From Tetragonia tetragonoides (lineage: Eukaryota > Streptophyta > Magnoliopsida > Caryophyllales > Aizoaceae): 64,000 nt of DNA. The notes under the pieces are model-generated. The model did not search any database and was not told where the DNA came from. It saw nothing but the letters and a program-made list of their open reading frames with translations. The DNA lies in the NCBI GenBank assembly GCA_038025085.1, contig CM076152.1, positions 25,628,001-25,692,000 on the forward strand, given 5' to 3'. Below, in pieces: positions 34,302-44,498 of the stretch; position 1 is the first letter of the stretch; every line of letters begins with the position of its first letter. Both the position numbers and the translations under genes were made by a program.

Positions 34302-35561
34302 CTAGGATGCTTTATTCCATAGCTTGAAATTAAACAATCCCAACCCTCCTTTTGCAGCTGGTAGGCACAGGTCTTCCCATGCTACTAGGGCTCTTAAGCT
34401 TGGATTTGCTGAACCTGTCCATAGAAATTTTCTGCAAACTTGCTCTATATTATGTATCACAACCATGGGGATATGAAAGAATTGAGCCCAAAAATTTTGC
34501 AATGAGAATAAAACTGATTTAATGAGCTGTAATCTCCCAGCATAGGACAAAAATTTTGATGTCCAAGTTTGTACCCTTTCAGTCATTCTCTGCACCAATG
34601 GGTCACGGCTTGCTTGAAGTCTCTTTGATGTTAAGGGGACCCCAAGGTATCTGAAGGGCAGGACCCCCTCCTGCATTCCCAGCGAGGAGATAATATTCTG
34701 TCTCACTTCACTCTCCACACCTCCAAAATACAGCTCTGATTTGGTTTCATTTGCTTTCAATCCAGAACAACCAGAGAAGGCATTGAAATTAGCAAATAGT
34801 GCTGCTACTGACTCAGGGTCTCCTCTAGAAAATAAGAGAAGATAATCTGCAAATACACAATGTACCAGAGAGAACTTTTTGCTGCGAGGGTGGTATCTAA
34901 AGGCTCTCTTATTCTTCAGCTCTCTCAGACACCTAGAGAGGTAGTCCATAGCAATGACAAATAGATATGGTGAAATTGGATCACCTTGCCGTAGACCTCT
35001 CTTAGCAGCAAATGGATCAAGGGGACAACCATTAAACAATATAGAGTAACTCACTGTGGTAATACACATCATGACCCAGTTTACAAACTTCACAGGGAAA
35101 TGCATACCATAGAGCACTTGTTCCAAAAAACACCATTCTAAAGAATCATAGGCCTTCCTTAGATCTATCTTTAATGTGCGTCTAGGAGATATACCCTTCC
35201 TACCATAATGCTTTACAAGTTCATGAGCAAGTATGATGTTATCACCAATTAGTCTCTCTTTTATGAAAGCAGATTGCTCCAACAAAAACAACCCATGCAG
35301 CACAGCACTCAATCTATTAGCCAAGGCCTTAGAGAGTATCTTATATAAAACATTACAACAAGCAATGGGACGATAATCACTAACATAAGTTGGATTGGCT
35401 TTCTTTGGGACAAGTGTCACAGAGGTGCAATTAACAAACTTAGCAATTTACCTAAGTGCAAGGTACTAGTTGCAGCTGCCACAATATCATTGCCAATATG
35501 CTCCCATGATGCTTTATAGAAAGCTGCAAAAAACCATTTGGCCCTGGTGCCTTGTCATCTT
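34302..35561 (-). pseudogene. LINE ORF2 reverse transcriptase
   Basis: Primes on nicked target DNA. Motifs: LVPKKANPTYVSDYRPIACC, LKIDLRKAYDSLEWCFLEQV (first catalytic Asp), KRGLRQGDPISPYLFVIAMD and VHCVFADYLLLF. In the last, the usual A-D-D is A-D-Y, so one catalytic Asp is lost. GLKANETKSELYFGG and FRYLGVPLTSKRL follow. Between 35561 and 35420 there are stops. Confidence 0.9.
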
Positions 35562-36892
35562 CTATCTCCCACAAAGCTGTTTGATTTCTTGTGCAGAGAA
35601 GTTTTCACATAGGGCAATTTGTTGATCAGTTGTGAGACAAGGTCCATTTCTCATAATAAGAGGATCAATAGCAGGTAGTTCAACAGCAGCTGAACCCATC
35701 ATGCCTTGAAAAAAGTTTCTGAATTCATTCTGCACCTCTCTTGTCTCTGTTAACTTCACATTATCTGCTGTGTAGATTGAAGAGATCTTATTAAAAGCTC
35801 TCCTGCTTTTAACACAAGCATGAAAATACCTGGAGTTGTCATCTCCAGCCTTGATCCAGTCAAGCCTAGATTTCTGTCTCAAAATAACTTCTTCAGTTTC
35901 TCTCAGTTTAGATAACTGAGCCATATCTTGTTGCTCTCTGTCAATCAAGGTTGCATTGAATTTATTAGCATTCAATAACTCTTGCTTTTGCAATAGGGAT
36001 TTTTGTGCAATCTGGATCTTGGCCTCCATATGAGAGCAATAAATATTAGAGTCCTTCATAGTTCTCTTTACTCTTTTGTGTTTCTGCACAACACAATACA
36101 TTTTTGACCCCTGCCCCTCAAATTTCCAGTTATCTTCAATAAGTTCTTTGTACCCTGGTCTACCAGTCCACACATTAAAAAACCTAAAAGGTTTTTTGGT
36201 GTCATTCATATCATTCTGAAGAGCTATAAGTGCAGCGGAGTGATCTGAAACAAAAGGAGCTAAATAATCAGCTTCTACATTAGGGTATGTAGATATCCAT
36301 TCAAAATTGCCTAAAACTCTGTCAATCTTGCTGTAGACCCTCTCAAGTGCTTTTTGTTTGTTACACCAAGTGTAGTCCATTCCCTTAGCTCTAATGTCTT
36401 CAAGGTTCAGATTATAGCAAAAATCATGAAGCTCTTCAGTACCAGATAACTGATTTCCAACCTGTACCCTTTCTGACATATGCAAAGTAGCCAAGGAACT
36501 GAAATATTTCTACCAAAAGCTTCAATATCATCCCAGCACCTATGCCTAGCAATTGCACAGTTTCTTGCATATATCAAAGTGAGGAAAATTCCAGGACCGC
36601 CCATAGCAGAAAGAGATAGATGCACAAATTGATCAGAAGTTTTCAATATCTGCACATCCAGCATAGACTGGTCCCAATAAAGGCAAATTCTTCCATTTTC
36701 AGCATCTGCATGATTACAAAAATGCATCCATTGACTGTTAATCTTTGCAGATATTTTTGCCAATTTATTTGCTTTTATTTTGGTCTCAAGAAGTGCCACA
36801 AAGCTAATTTTATTCTGAATAAGATACTTCTTAATATCTCTGATTTTAGAAGGTTTATTCATCCCTCTCACATTCCAAATAAGGATCCTCAT
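35562..36892 (-). pseudogene. LINE ORF2 endonuclease (APE type)
   Basis: Starts at 36892 with MRILIWNVRGMNKPSKIRDI, then FVALLETKIKANKLAK (Asn and Glu of the APE fold). After SVPWLL near 36490 the expected GDFN motif is missing and the frame shifts. It continues with GNQLSGTEELHDFCYNLNLE, DIRAKGMDYTWCN, SKIDRVLGN and the C-terminal SDHSAALIAL. So a small deletion removed a catalytic Asp region. Its ATG overlaps the ORF1 stop (ATGA, 36892-36889). Confidence 0.88.
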
Positions 36893-38379
36893 ATAGAATT
36901 AGGAGGGTCTGGAGGGACAAGAACAGTTGGCTGCTCCCCAAATATAATCACTGCATTTCTACCCTCTGAACACACTGTTGTTGGCTCACTCACTGAGGTG
37001 ATTAACTCTGATTCATCTTCAACCTGCAATGCATCAAATGCATTGTGTATAGGGACAGTAACAGAAGGAGTAGCACTCCTCTTCATAGCTTGCCATCTAA
37101 GCTCCTCAGCAGAGAACTGGTTGCTTAGAGGGATAAAACTGTCTTCAGCTGAAGCATTACCCTGTTGTTCTACAGAGTCTGATCCCAGGGAAGGAGTAGT
37201 CTGCACTGGTTCAGGTACAGCTCTGGGCTGCCATTGTGTTGCTGGCCTTTTCCTTATCCTTTTCCTAGTGTCCCTTCTTAATTGAGGAGCAAGATTACAA
37301 ACCTCCTCAAAATGCCCAAATTTCCTGCATTTTTGGCAAAATGGAGGTTTCCATTCATATATAACTTCTTGTTGTCTGATAACTCCATTCTCATCCTCAA
37401 ACCATACATCATCTTTGTAAGGGAGAGTTATATCAACTTCTACAGACATTCTGGCATAAGAAACCCTTTCTATCTCAGTAGTAACTCTGTGTACATAAAG
37501 AGTAATACCAACACAGCTCCCAATACAACTCAGTGAGTCCATAGACCAGCAATCAAGGGGTAGGTTGGGTAGTTGTATCCACAGTGGAACAGTTCTATGG
37601 CTAGCAGGGTCAAGCACAAAATTTGCTGTCCATTTCTTAAGAATGAATGGCTTATAATTGAAAGCATAGGGACCTCTATGTATGACCTCATTCAGATCAT
37701 CAATGGAGCTAAACTTAAATATGAAATAACCCTCTTCATGAAGAAAACATTTAGGGGCTTCAATAAAATTCTAATAATTCTCCACATATTTTTCCATTTG
37801 ACTGAAGTACGGAGAGTCTCCAAGAACAAATCCAATTAAAGACGTTTCCCATCTTTTACAAGCAAGTTCTAATTCAGATTTTGGCAATTTTGCTATGGAT
37901 TTTCCTTCCTTAGTCACAGGTGGTATAAACTTCAATTTAAATTCTTCACATGCAATTCGGTTAGAGGAAACCCTATTTACTGGTAAATCAGGGTCTACCA
38001 TTACCTCAGCAGGAGATGCCTGAGCTGCTTCAGATCCTCCCTCTGGAGCTGGAGAGAGAGATGGGGAAGTCGACCCATGCGTTTGGATCTCCACAGGTGT
38101 AGAAATCCCCGCTGCAGGGGTAAAGGGAGTTGAAATAATCGTCTCTCCAGGAGTGGGAACCATTATCAATCGCCTTGAAGCTCTGGGTTTGTTCTCAGCT
38201 GAGTCATCAAACCTTGGAAGCCCTCGCGAGAGTGAGCTAAAAGCTCCCAGATCTTCAAACGAGCTATCTTCTTCGCTTTTGTCTTCTACAATACACTCTA
38301 ATTGCGCCGCTTGATTTGCAGATGAACCCAAGAAATCCTTCAATGGAACAGTAATCGACTGAGCATGTTTTCTCCCCAT
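36889..38379 (-). pseudogene. LINE ORF1 (RNA-binding Gag-like protein)
   Basis: One frame of 497 codons with a single TAG at 37773-37771. N terminus MGRKHAQSITVPLKDFLGSS with a Ser/Pro-rich region; middle part resembling DUF4283 (EEGYFIFKFSSIDDLNEVIH, VPLWIQLPNLPLDCWS). A CCHC knuckle CQKCRKFGHFEEVC lies near 37330. Basic and Ser/Thr-rich C terminus. Its stop TGA overlaps the start of ORF2. Confidence 0.88.
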
Positions 38380-38518
38380 TAATGGTGACTGCCGTGCAAG
38401 TTAGCCATTTCGTCTTAACCTACACTGCTAGAGCATTTTCTAGAGAGAGAAACATTTCAACAGAGAGATTAATATTATTGGTGGCAACCAAAATGTTGTT
38501 TTAATATATCTGGCTTTT

Positions 38519-38729
38519 AACTGTTCACTTTAGCGATAAAATTCGAATAACATGACAAGCACGAACTACCCAAAAAAAAATCGATAACAGTAACAAAAAC
38601 AATTAAAATAGTAACGACCCAACTGAAATTGGTAACGAAACAAATAAAGCCACAAATGCTAACTTTGTTCATGCGATGAAAGGTAGATAAAATTAATCTA
38701 ATTAACCCATTAATTGGCTTTGTTAACAC
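38519..38729 (-). other. Copia 5' leader, proximal part
   Basis: Between the LINE TSD and the 5' LTR; no typical iMet PBS is recognisable. Confidence 0.4.
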
Positions 38730-39400
38730 TGTAGGATCTAGTTGCAATGATCTAATCATAAAAGCGGAAGACAACGAGAAAACAGGGTTCTTAGCGGGTC
38801 ATTAAATACACATAAATATACCTCTTGATGCGTGCCTCGTTGATCGATTAAATATCAATAGGTGCGAATTAGGATTTCAAGTGTAATCCCTCTACCGAAG
38901 TCCACACAGCAATCGATTTGATCAATCCAAACACGTTCGTTAGCTAGAACGAGCACAAGGAACCGTTCCTTGGGCTATGGAGGTGCTTGGTTGTTTAGAG
39001 AGAGAATATGAGAGAAGGAGGCTATCAGTTAAAATGTGTAACCTAGCTCCACCTCCTTCTCTTCTATTTAAATTGTAGGCCGGACTATTATGGCTTCCAA
39101 AGACCTAATAACAGACTACTACACATAGTGGACTTTCCCTAGGTCAGCCCACTTAGCGGTCTCTCTTATTAATTAATTAATGCGACTCGTAGGTCCATTA
39201 ACTAATTATTGATCCATCTATTACTTAAGCGTGTGACCCGTTAGGCTCATCGCATTTAGTAGTTGGTCCGATCCAATCGGCCCGATTTATCGTAAGCGGT
39301 CTCTAGCTAAACATTACGATCTACCAAAATCGACGAGTTAACTATCTCTGAAGTTTAATCCTGAATTTTGCACCTTGACTGACAGGATATAAATCCTTCA
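38730..39400 (-). mobile_element. Copia 5' LTR
   Basis: 671 bp, TGTAGGATC to AATCCTTCA on the plus strand, followed by CAAGT. Confidence 0.92.
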
Positions 39401-39550
39401 CAAGTTTCTAAGTTCGTTCAAGCCGCGCAAGATCACATGCGCTACAAACTTGATAATTGCATACAATTTCTACACAAAAATCTACTCAAGGGAAAGCATA
39501 TAAACTAAAATTCAATGCACAAAACTATGAATTCAAAGTTTAAGGCTTAC

Positions 39551-39793
39551 CACGAACTTGGAAACCCGGGAGCTCAAATTAGTCGCCTGTAGGAAAAGCA
39601 ACCCCGATCGATGCCAAACAATGTCGGGCATCCTATCCAACCGGGTGTATCGATCTTGAGGAAAAGCCACATTAGGCTTCCTCTTTGAAGGCTTCACATG
39701 AGATGGAAAAGCCTTGATGAAAATGTCGATTTCCTCGACCTCTTCTCGCACCTCGGTCCTCCTACTCTTTCTCTTTGCCAATTTTGGAGCCAT
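39551..39793 (-). CDS. Exon 1 of the antisense PMD gene
   Basis: 81 codons starting MAPKLAKRKSRRTEVREEVE, a basic, nuclear-localisation-like N terminus, then a conserved-looking DRYTRLDRMPDIVWHRSGLL and ending SRVSKFV before the donor GTAAGC. Phase 0. The start is chosen because it is the first ATG and a CT-rich untranslated leader precedes it. Confidence 0.7.
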
Positions 39794-40103
39794 GAAGAAG
39801 GATGAGCAAAGCTAGCAAGAACAACAAGCGAAAATAGAGAAAATTGTGATTTTCTCTCTCCAAGGGTTTCAAAAATCCACTCTCAAATTCACCCCAAATT
39901 TGTGAGAAATCACAAATAAACTTCATATTATGCAAAGATTATGCAAAAGTAAGCAAATACAAGCAAAAAGGAGCAAATTTGAGCAAGAAATGAAGATTGG
40001 GCAACAATGGAGGCAGAGAGAGAGAGTCTCAAAATTTTGGGGAAGAAATGACCCAAAAATTTGGCTCCCCCAAAAATAAACCCCTTCCGCGCCTCTGAAC
40101 CGG

Positions 40104-40132
40104 CCCAGCGGCCCTGCGCATGGCCGCTGAAC
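40104..40132. promoter_or_regulatory. GC palindrome upstream of the antisense gene
   Basis: CCCAGCGGCC, CTGCGCAT, GGCCGCTGAA: an imperfect palindrome like those upstream of TATA in Tat LTRs, about 310 bp upstream of the antisense ATG. Confidence 0.45.
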
Positions 40133-40584
40133 CTCTTTTCTCTTCCGCCCCTCACGGGGCGGGCCCGCAAGTTCAAATTTCGCGCGGGATCGCATTTCTC
40201 GATCGTTAGAAGCCTGGGAGATTCGGGCATGTCACCCAAAATGACTCTTTTACCCCGCAACTTGGTTTCCTACCCAGGGACCCAATATTATCTATTTTTC
40301 GCAGCCACAGGCATTCCATCTATTTTTCGCAGGCACAGGCACTTTATTCTATTTTTGTAGGCGCAATTTTCCAAAGGCACAGGCATTACTAAAGCAGAGG
40401 TATGCAACGCTCTTTAACGTTGAGGCTATTAAAATTAGCATCGCGTTGGCACCAGCAAAGCAGGTAACCCTGACAACAGGCGGTCAGGAGTCTACCCCTC
40501 CTTTCTTTCTAACATAAAGTATTTTCAAAAAAACTGCAGGCATTTTTTGAACAAATACTTTGACCTTCGTTTTCACAAGCTCGG

Positions 40585-40600
40585 CCAAAGTAGGGGCTTC
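40585..40600 (+). other. Tat2 polypurine tract
   Basis: CCAAAGTAGGGGCTTC lies directly before the 3' LTR. Confidence 0.75.
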
Positions 40601-42142
40601 TGTAGACACCCTAATCGGTTCTCATCTCCTGGCACCGCAATGCCCGATGATGATGGTAATAGATTAACATGGAAGTAAGTAGAAAAAGATATTGCTCGAA
40701 AATCTAGACCAAATTCCTTGACACATCAGTCTTTGGATAGCCCTTGTTATAAGGATTCCAACGTCTTTGACCTTGCCTCAATCAGGTTCCCGGATCAAGA
40801 GATATCGCGTCTCGAAGATTTGGGTCATAACCGCTCAATCTCAACCCCCTGGGTCAGCCCAATGGCAATTTCGTAATTTACTGAGCACAAAAAGTCAAAA
40901 AACCCTAGTCACGCGCGCGCCTCCAGGCCCACTGGCTGATGCTGTCAGCATGGCGGCACACGCGTGACAGCGGGGGCCTTCTGGGCAGCCGCTGAGCTTT
41001 AGCGGCAGGCCGTGGAGCCTCAGCGGCACTGCCGCTGAGCCCCATCGGCCTTCCGTGTGGCCGTTGGGCCTGGTTTTTTGGATGGGCCGAGTTTCTTAAC
41101 CTAAGCCCCTAATTTCGTCCCCTAACTCTATAAATAATCCTTTTCACCCTCTTTTGAGAGAGATTGGTCAGTTCATAATTTTGAGAGCATCGAGAGCACA
41201 TATTTCCCCAAATCAAAAATAATTCAGATTTTTGAAGACTCAAGCAAGCATTGCACCCAACCTAGCAACCAAGATTGAAGAGAAATTCCAATTCTACTCG
41301 TCCCGTTCGAATAGAACGTCCAGGTTAACCATCCTGAGGGTCTAAATTCTCTATTAAATCTCTTATTTATTGTTTATAATCATGTTTTATTTAGCTTTTG
41401 ATTATGGTTGAGTAAATTTGCATGTTTGGGTTTTTGTACATAATTATGCATGGTTAGTTAATTTAAAGTTTGTATCTTTTTATTAGTTTATGCAAGTTTG
41501 CACCTTTTATAGTTTTTGCATGCATATAGCAACCTCATAGGTTTATTTTAGCACAAAGTTGATATTTTTGCATTGTTCTTCCTTTTAAGATACTAACAAG
41601 TTTATTAATGTGCATATGCAATATTTGGCGCGTTTAGCAAGTATAGTAGGTTGGAGCGTCAATTTATTGTTCTTATATCTTGGTTATGCTTGATAATAGT
41701 ATGCTTGTGAATTGGATATAAATTGTGCAAAGTGATAACATAGGTAATTTGGTTGTCTTTAACCAGCCTAGTTAATTTAGGATCTTGGACGACCGGACTT
41801 ATTTTGAACCATATAGCATAAATAAATATTTGACATGGATAGGCTTAGTAGAGGCCGTTTATACGGGCGATTTAGATACGATTTATTTTGTTTATTTTGT
41901 ACCTACACCCCCAAACTCAACATTTAGTCCCCATGGGCATGAGTCAATTCCCAATAGGATTGGCTGCACTCTTGATGGTTTCCAATTGTTTCCTTAAAAA
42001 TTGATGGCGGCTTCTTTATTTGCAAATTGTTATTCCCCATAATTAATTTAAACTGCATAATGACGTATTATTTAAGAACCATTAATTCCAATCCAAAGAA
42101 TAAACGCCACCGCGGAGCACCGGAAAGGCGAGGGTTCTTACA
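40601..42142 (+). mobile_element. Tat2 3' LTR
   Basis: 1542 bp, TGTAGACACCC to TTCTTACA, followed by the TSD CACAC. TATA box at 41128-41136, palindrome at 41042-41068. Confidence 0.93.
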
Positions 42143-42147
42143 CACAC

Positions 42148-42549
42148 GTTGCTCAAAACACTCAATCTTAGCCCTATACTTGGATAACGAATCCATTCCC
42201 AAAATTACATCAAATTTCATCTAGTCCATCTGAACCAAATCCCCAGGCAAATCGGAACCAGCTATCCTAATCGAACACTTTTCGTACAACGCTTTACAAT
42301 TAAAATTTGACCCAACAGGCATCGTAATATTTGCACTATACATAGAACTAGGTTCTAAGCCTATCTTAGATACAAATCTCTTAGAAAAAAAAAAGAATAC
42401 GATGCACCACTATCAAACAAAACAAAAGCAGGTTGAGAGTTAACGAGAAAAGTACCAGCGATCACATTCGGGTTCGCCATAGCTTCATTACGGTTCAGCA
42501 CATAAACCCTTCCATTCACCCCTCTACTGTTGTTGTTGTTGTTCTGCAC
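42148..42549 (-). pseudogene. Gyp1 protease
   Basis: QPAFVLFDSGASYSFF holds the DSGA active site (about 42430). The frame continues with a stop near 42225 to the segment before the Tat2 insertion, where sequence resembling FDVILGMD, SKYRAKIE and CFEQRV leads directly into the RT linker at 15824 in the same frame. Some frameshifts are present. Confidence 0.82.
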
Positions 42550-43654
42550 GGGGTTGTCAGGTGCGGAAAGTAGTGCTTAATTATTCGCAGCAGGAGCAGC
42601 AGCATTGTTGCGGTTGTTGTTATTGTGACCCTCATTTCCATGGTAGTTACCACCATTTTCGCGATTATCATTTCCATTTCCACCACGATTGTAGTTATTA
42701 TCGTGGTTCTGACCATTGTTGTTCCTTCCACGACTCCAGCATTCAGAAGCTTTATGACCAAACTTGTTGCACTCGTAGCATTGAAGCACGTCACCACGAC
42801 AGTTATTACCAGGATGCGTCTTGTTGGAGCGACTACAAGGCGTATTCCTCCTAGCTAAGATTGTAGCTCTATGACTGTTCGAGTCACGATTCCTGTTCCC
42901 GTTGTGGTTCTGGTTACCACCTTGGTTGTTATGATTGTTGTTGGGTCTTGGCATCTTGCCTGCGCCATTTGACTGGGAAGAACGCCCTTCGTCAAGTTTA
43001 TGCTTCCAAAGCAATGAATCACGACGCTCTATAGCACGCTCTTGGTTCAAGGCCTTCTCGTAAGATCTTTCGAACGTCAGCAAGTTTCCCATAACAAAAG
43101 ATGAATATCCCACTTCAGACCATCCTCGAACCTTTGGACACGTTCAGCTTCGGTCGTCACCAAGTTAGGTGCAAAAGCAGCAAGCTCGTTGAACTTTGTT
43201 GCTTATTCAACCACAAATAGCTTCCCTTGATAGATGTTCTCGAATTCCCGTAGCTTCTGGCGACGGATAGCTCTAGGATAGAACCACTCATGAATGGATT
43301 CCTTGAATTGAATCTATCCGTAGTTTTCAATAGCGAGCAGTTCAGTTCCCATGTCGCTCTACCACTTGTTCGCTTCACCCTTAAGGTACTAGGTAGCGGT
43401 GTTGACCTTCATGTTTTTTGGACGAGTAGTCCCCCTAAAATTTTCTCGAACTCTATGATCTTGTTCTCTAGTTTGGTGGGCTCAGAGCCGCCCTCAAACT
43501 TCAGAGGTTTGAGTGCATCTAAATCCTTAAAGTTGCGCATTTCAGGATTCAACGCGTTGTGGTCTTGCTCATGGTGCTCCAGCTGGCGCGTAATGTGCTC
43601 GACCACGTTGGTAAGACATACTTCTAGTCTTGCGAGTCGGTCATTGGTTACCAT
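42550..43654 (-). pseudogene. Gyp1 gag
   Basis: Starts MVTNDRLARLEVCLTNVVEH at 43654, then LDALKPLKFEGGSEPTKLEN. After frameshifts near 43440 a gag core is recognisable (WFYPRAIRRQKLREFENIYQ, ATKFNELAAFAPNLV). A CCHC zinc knuckle CYECNKFGHKASEC lies near 42770, flanked by Asn-rich and His-rich stretches. Stops at several points. Confidence 0.83.
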
Positions 43655-44498
43655 TATAAAAATCAGAGACATAAAAGAGCAATGGTTGATCACCATTTCA
43701 GCAAAGTTGGCACATTTACCCAATTGGGGGTCTAGTTGAGAGATATAGGTTGTTATTAAAACCTCTCTCTTGACATTTATCAAATAGCATATAAGTTCCA
43801 GTGATCGACCTTACATTGTAGGTCTAAGCAACATACTTGCTTTGAATAGTTCTCAGTTCTCATGCATAATAGTTCGATATGCTATAACAAATTACACGCA
43901 TTGGTCTCACACGATGGATAAGAAATAACATTCACAATTCACACATCGAGGCTCCATACTAATTTAGTAGGGCACTAAACAATGACATTTGATTGCATAC
44001 AATACATGCTTAACCTTTGGCTCACATTTAATATGATCATGCTCAATGAAAATTTTGCCATAATTCCGACATAGATTTCCCACCATGTCTAGGCAATACG
44101 AGATAGTATTTCGAAGCTATGAGTCAATCATGCAATTATGTGATAAAACGATCATATAAAACAAATTCTCCACGACCTTTCATATAATCCAATGAAATAG
44201 TTTTGCAATGAGACAAATTGCAAAGTAAATAATAACACGAATATTTGTTGCCTATGCAACTACACCAACATTAATGTTGACCACGCAAGGTCATCACAAT
44301 AACTAAAAGTTCAGTAATTCTCAAATAAAACTACTAAAACTATCAACTAATTCTACTTAAGACTCGCACAATTCTGCTTCGTACAAGGGGAATCATCATG
44401 ATCGTCCTTCACCCTATGCTTCAGCTCCTTACAAGGCGTGTACGGGTAGGCATATCCACCAACCTTCTGGGCATGAAACGCTTCCTAAAATCATTGGC
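43655..44498 (-). other. Gyp1 leader between extra ORF and gag
   Basis: AT-rich, non-coding, about 0.84 kb. Nothing recognised. Gyp2 has a comparable spacer (56477-57108). Confidence 0.5.

Larger units (their letters stand above)
33354..38501 (-). mobile_element. L1-type LINE inserted in the copia leader
   Basis: A non-LTR element of about 5.1 kb on the minus strand, flanked by a perfect 17-bp TSD TAATATATCTGGCTTTT (33337-33353 and 38502-38518). A poly-A tail appears as the poly-T run at 33350-33364. ORF1 (38379-36889) is followed by ORF2 with endonuclease, RT and a C-terminal zf-RVT domain. Perfect TSDs point to a recent insertion relative to its surroundings. Damaged catalytic sites (GDFN-type motif missing, second RT Asp replaced) mean it could not move itself now. 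Confidence 0.93.
28174..39400 (-). mobile_element. Ty1/copia retrotransposon inside Tat2
   Basis: LTRs 28174-28841 (3') and 38730-39400 (5') are flanked by a perfect TSD CAAGT (28169-28173 and 39401-39405). A PPT precedes the 3' LTR on the minus strand. Coding order on the minus strand is gag, protease, integrase, RT/RNase H, the copia order. Most of RT is deleted and gag is shortened. A LINE is inserted in its leader. No convincing iMet-type PBS was found next to 38730. The element sits in intron 1 of the antisense PMD gene. Confidence 0.92.
25786..39793 (-). pseudogene. Spliced antisense gene with plant mobile domain (PMD), seven exons
   Basis: A gene opposite to gag-pol inside Tat2. Exons on the minus strand: 1, 39793-39551; 2, 28110-27430; 3, 27349-27200; 4, about 27118-26779; 5, 26707-26555; 6, 26481-26374; 7, 26262-25786. 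Most junctions have GT donors and AG acceptors and all clear ones are in phase 0. Exon 2 resembles the plant mobile domain found in MAIN-like and transposon-linked proteins (FHFPNGEMMITPSEFAMLTG). The C terminus is Ser/Arg-rich, then Tyr/Pro-rich and acidic. Damage: an in-frame TAG at 27714-27712, no AG acceptor before exon 4 and frameshifts in exon 7 (near 26050 and 25940). The copia element lies in intron 1, which would otherwise be about 0.2 kb. Extra and antisense ORFs are known in Tat/Ogre elements; their role is unclear. Confidence 0.8.
39794..40600 (+). other. Tat2 3' region: antisense promoter region and sense 3' UTR
   Basis: On the minus strand it would hold the promoter and leader of the PMD gene: a CT-rich leader (39800-40030) and a GC palindrome (40104-40132). 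On the plus strand it holds one ~70-bp unit related to the Tat1 array (40390-40460) and the block AACCCTGACAACAGGCGGTC that precedes the PPT in both Tat1 and Tat2. Confidence 0.55.
15825..42142 (+). mobile_element. Tat2: large Tat-lineage gypsy element with antisense gene
   Basis: 5' LTR 15825-17368 and 3' LTR 40601-42142, flanked by a perfect TSD CACAC (15820-15824 and 42143-42147). It lies between protease and RT of Gyp1 and the host frame is in register on both sides. Plus strand: gag, protease, RT, RNase H, a second archaeal-type RNase H (a Tat/Ogre hallmark) and integrase up to 25139. Minus strand: a spliced gene 39793-25786. A copia element with an internal LINE adds about 11.2 kb; without it Tat2 would be about 15 kb. 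Stops and frameshifts make it inactive. Confidence 0.93.

Noticed and set aside
42561..42858. Plus-strand frames rich in His, Val and Ile opposite Gyp1 gag
   Set aside because: Shadows of the Asn-rich gag region on the other strand, which carries a real CCHC knuckle.
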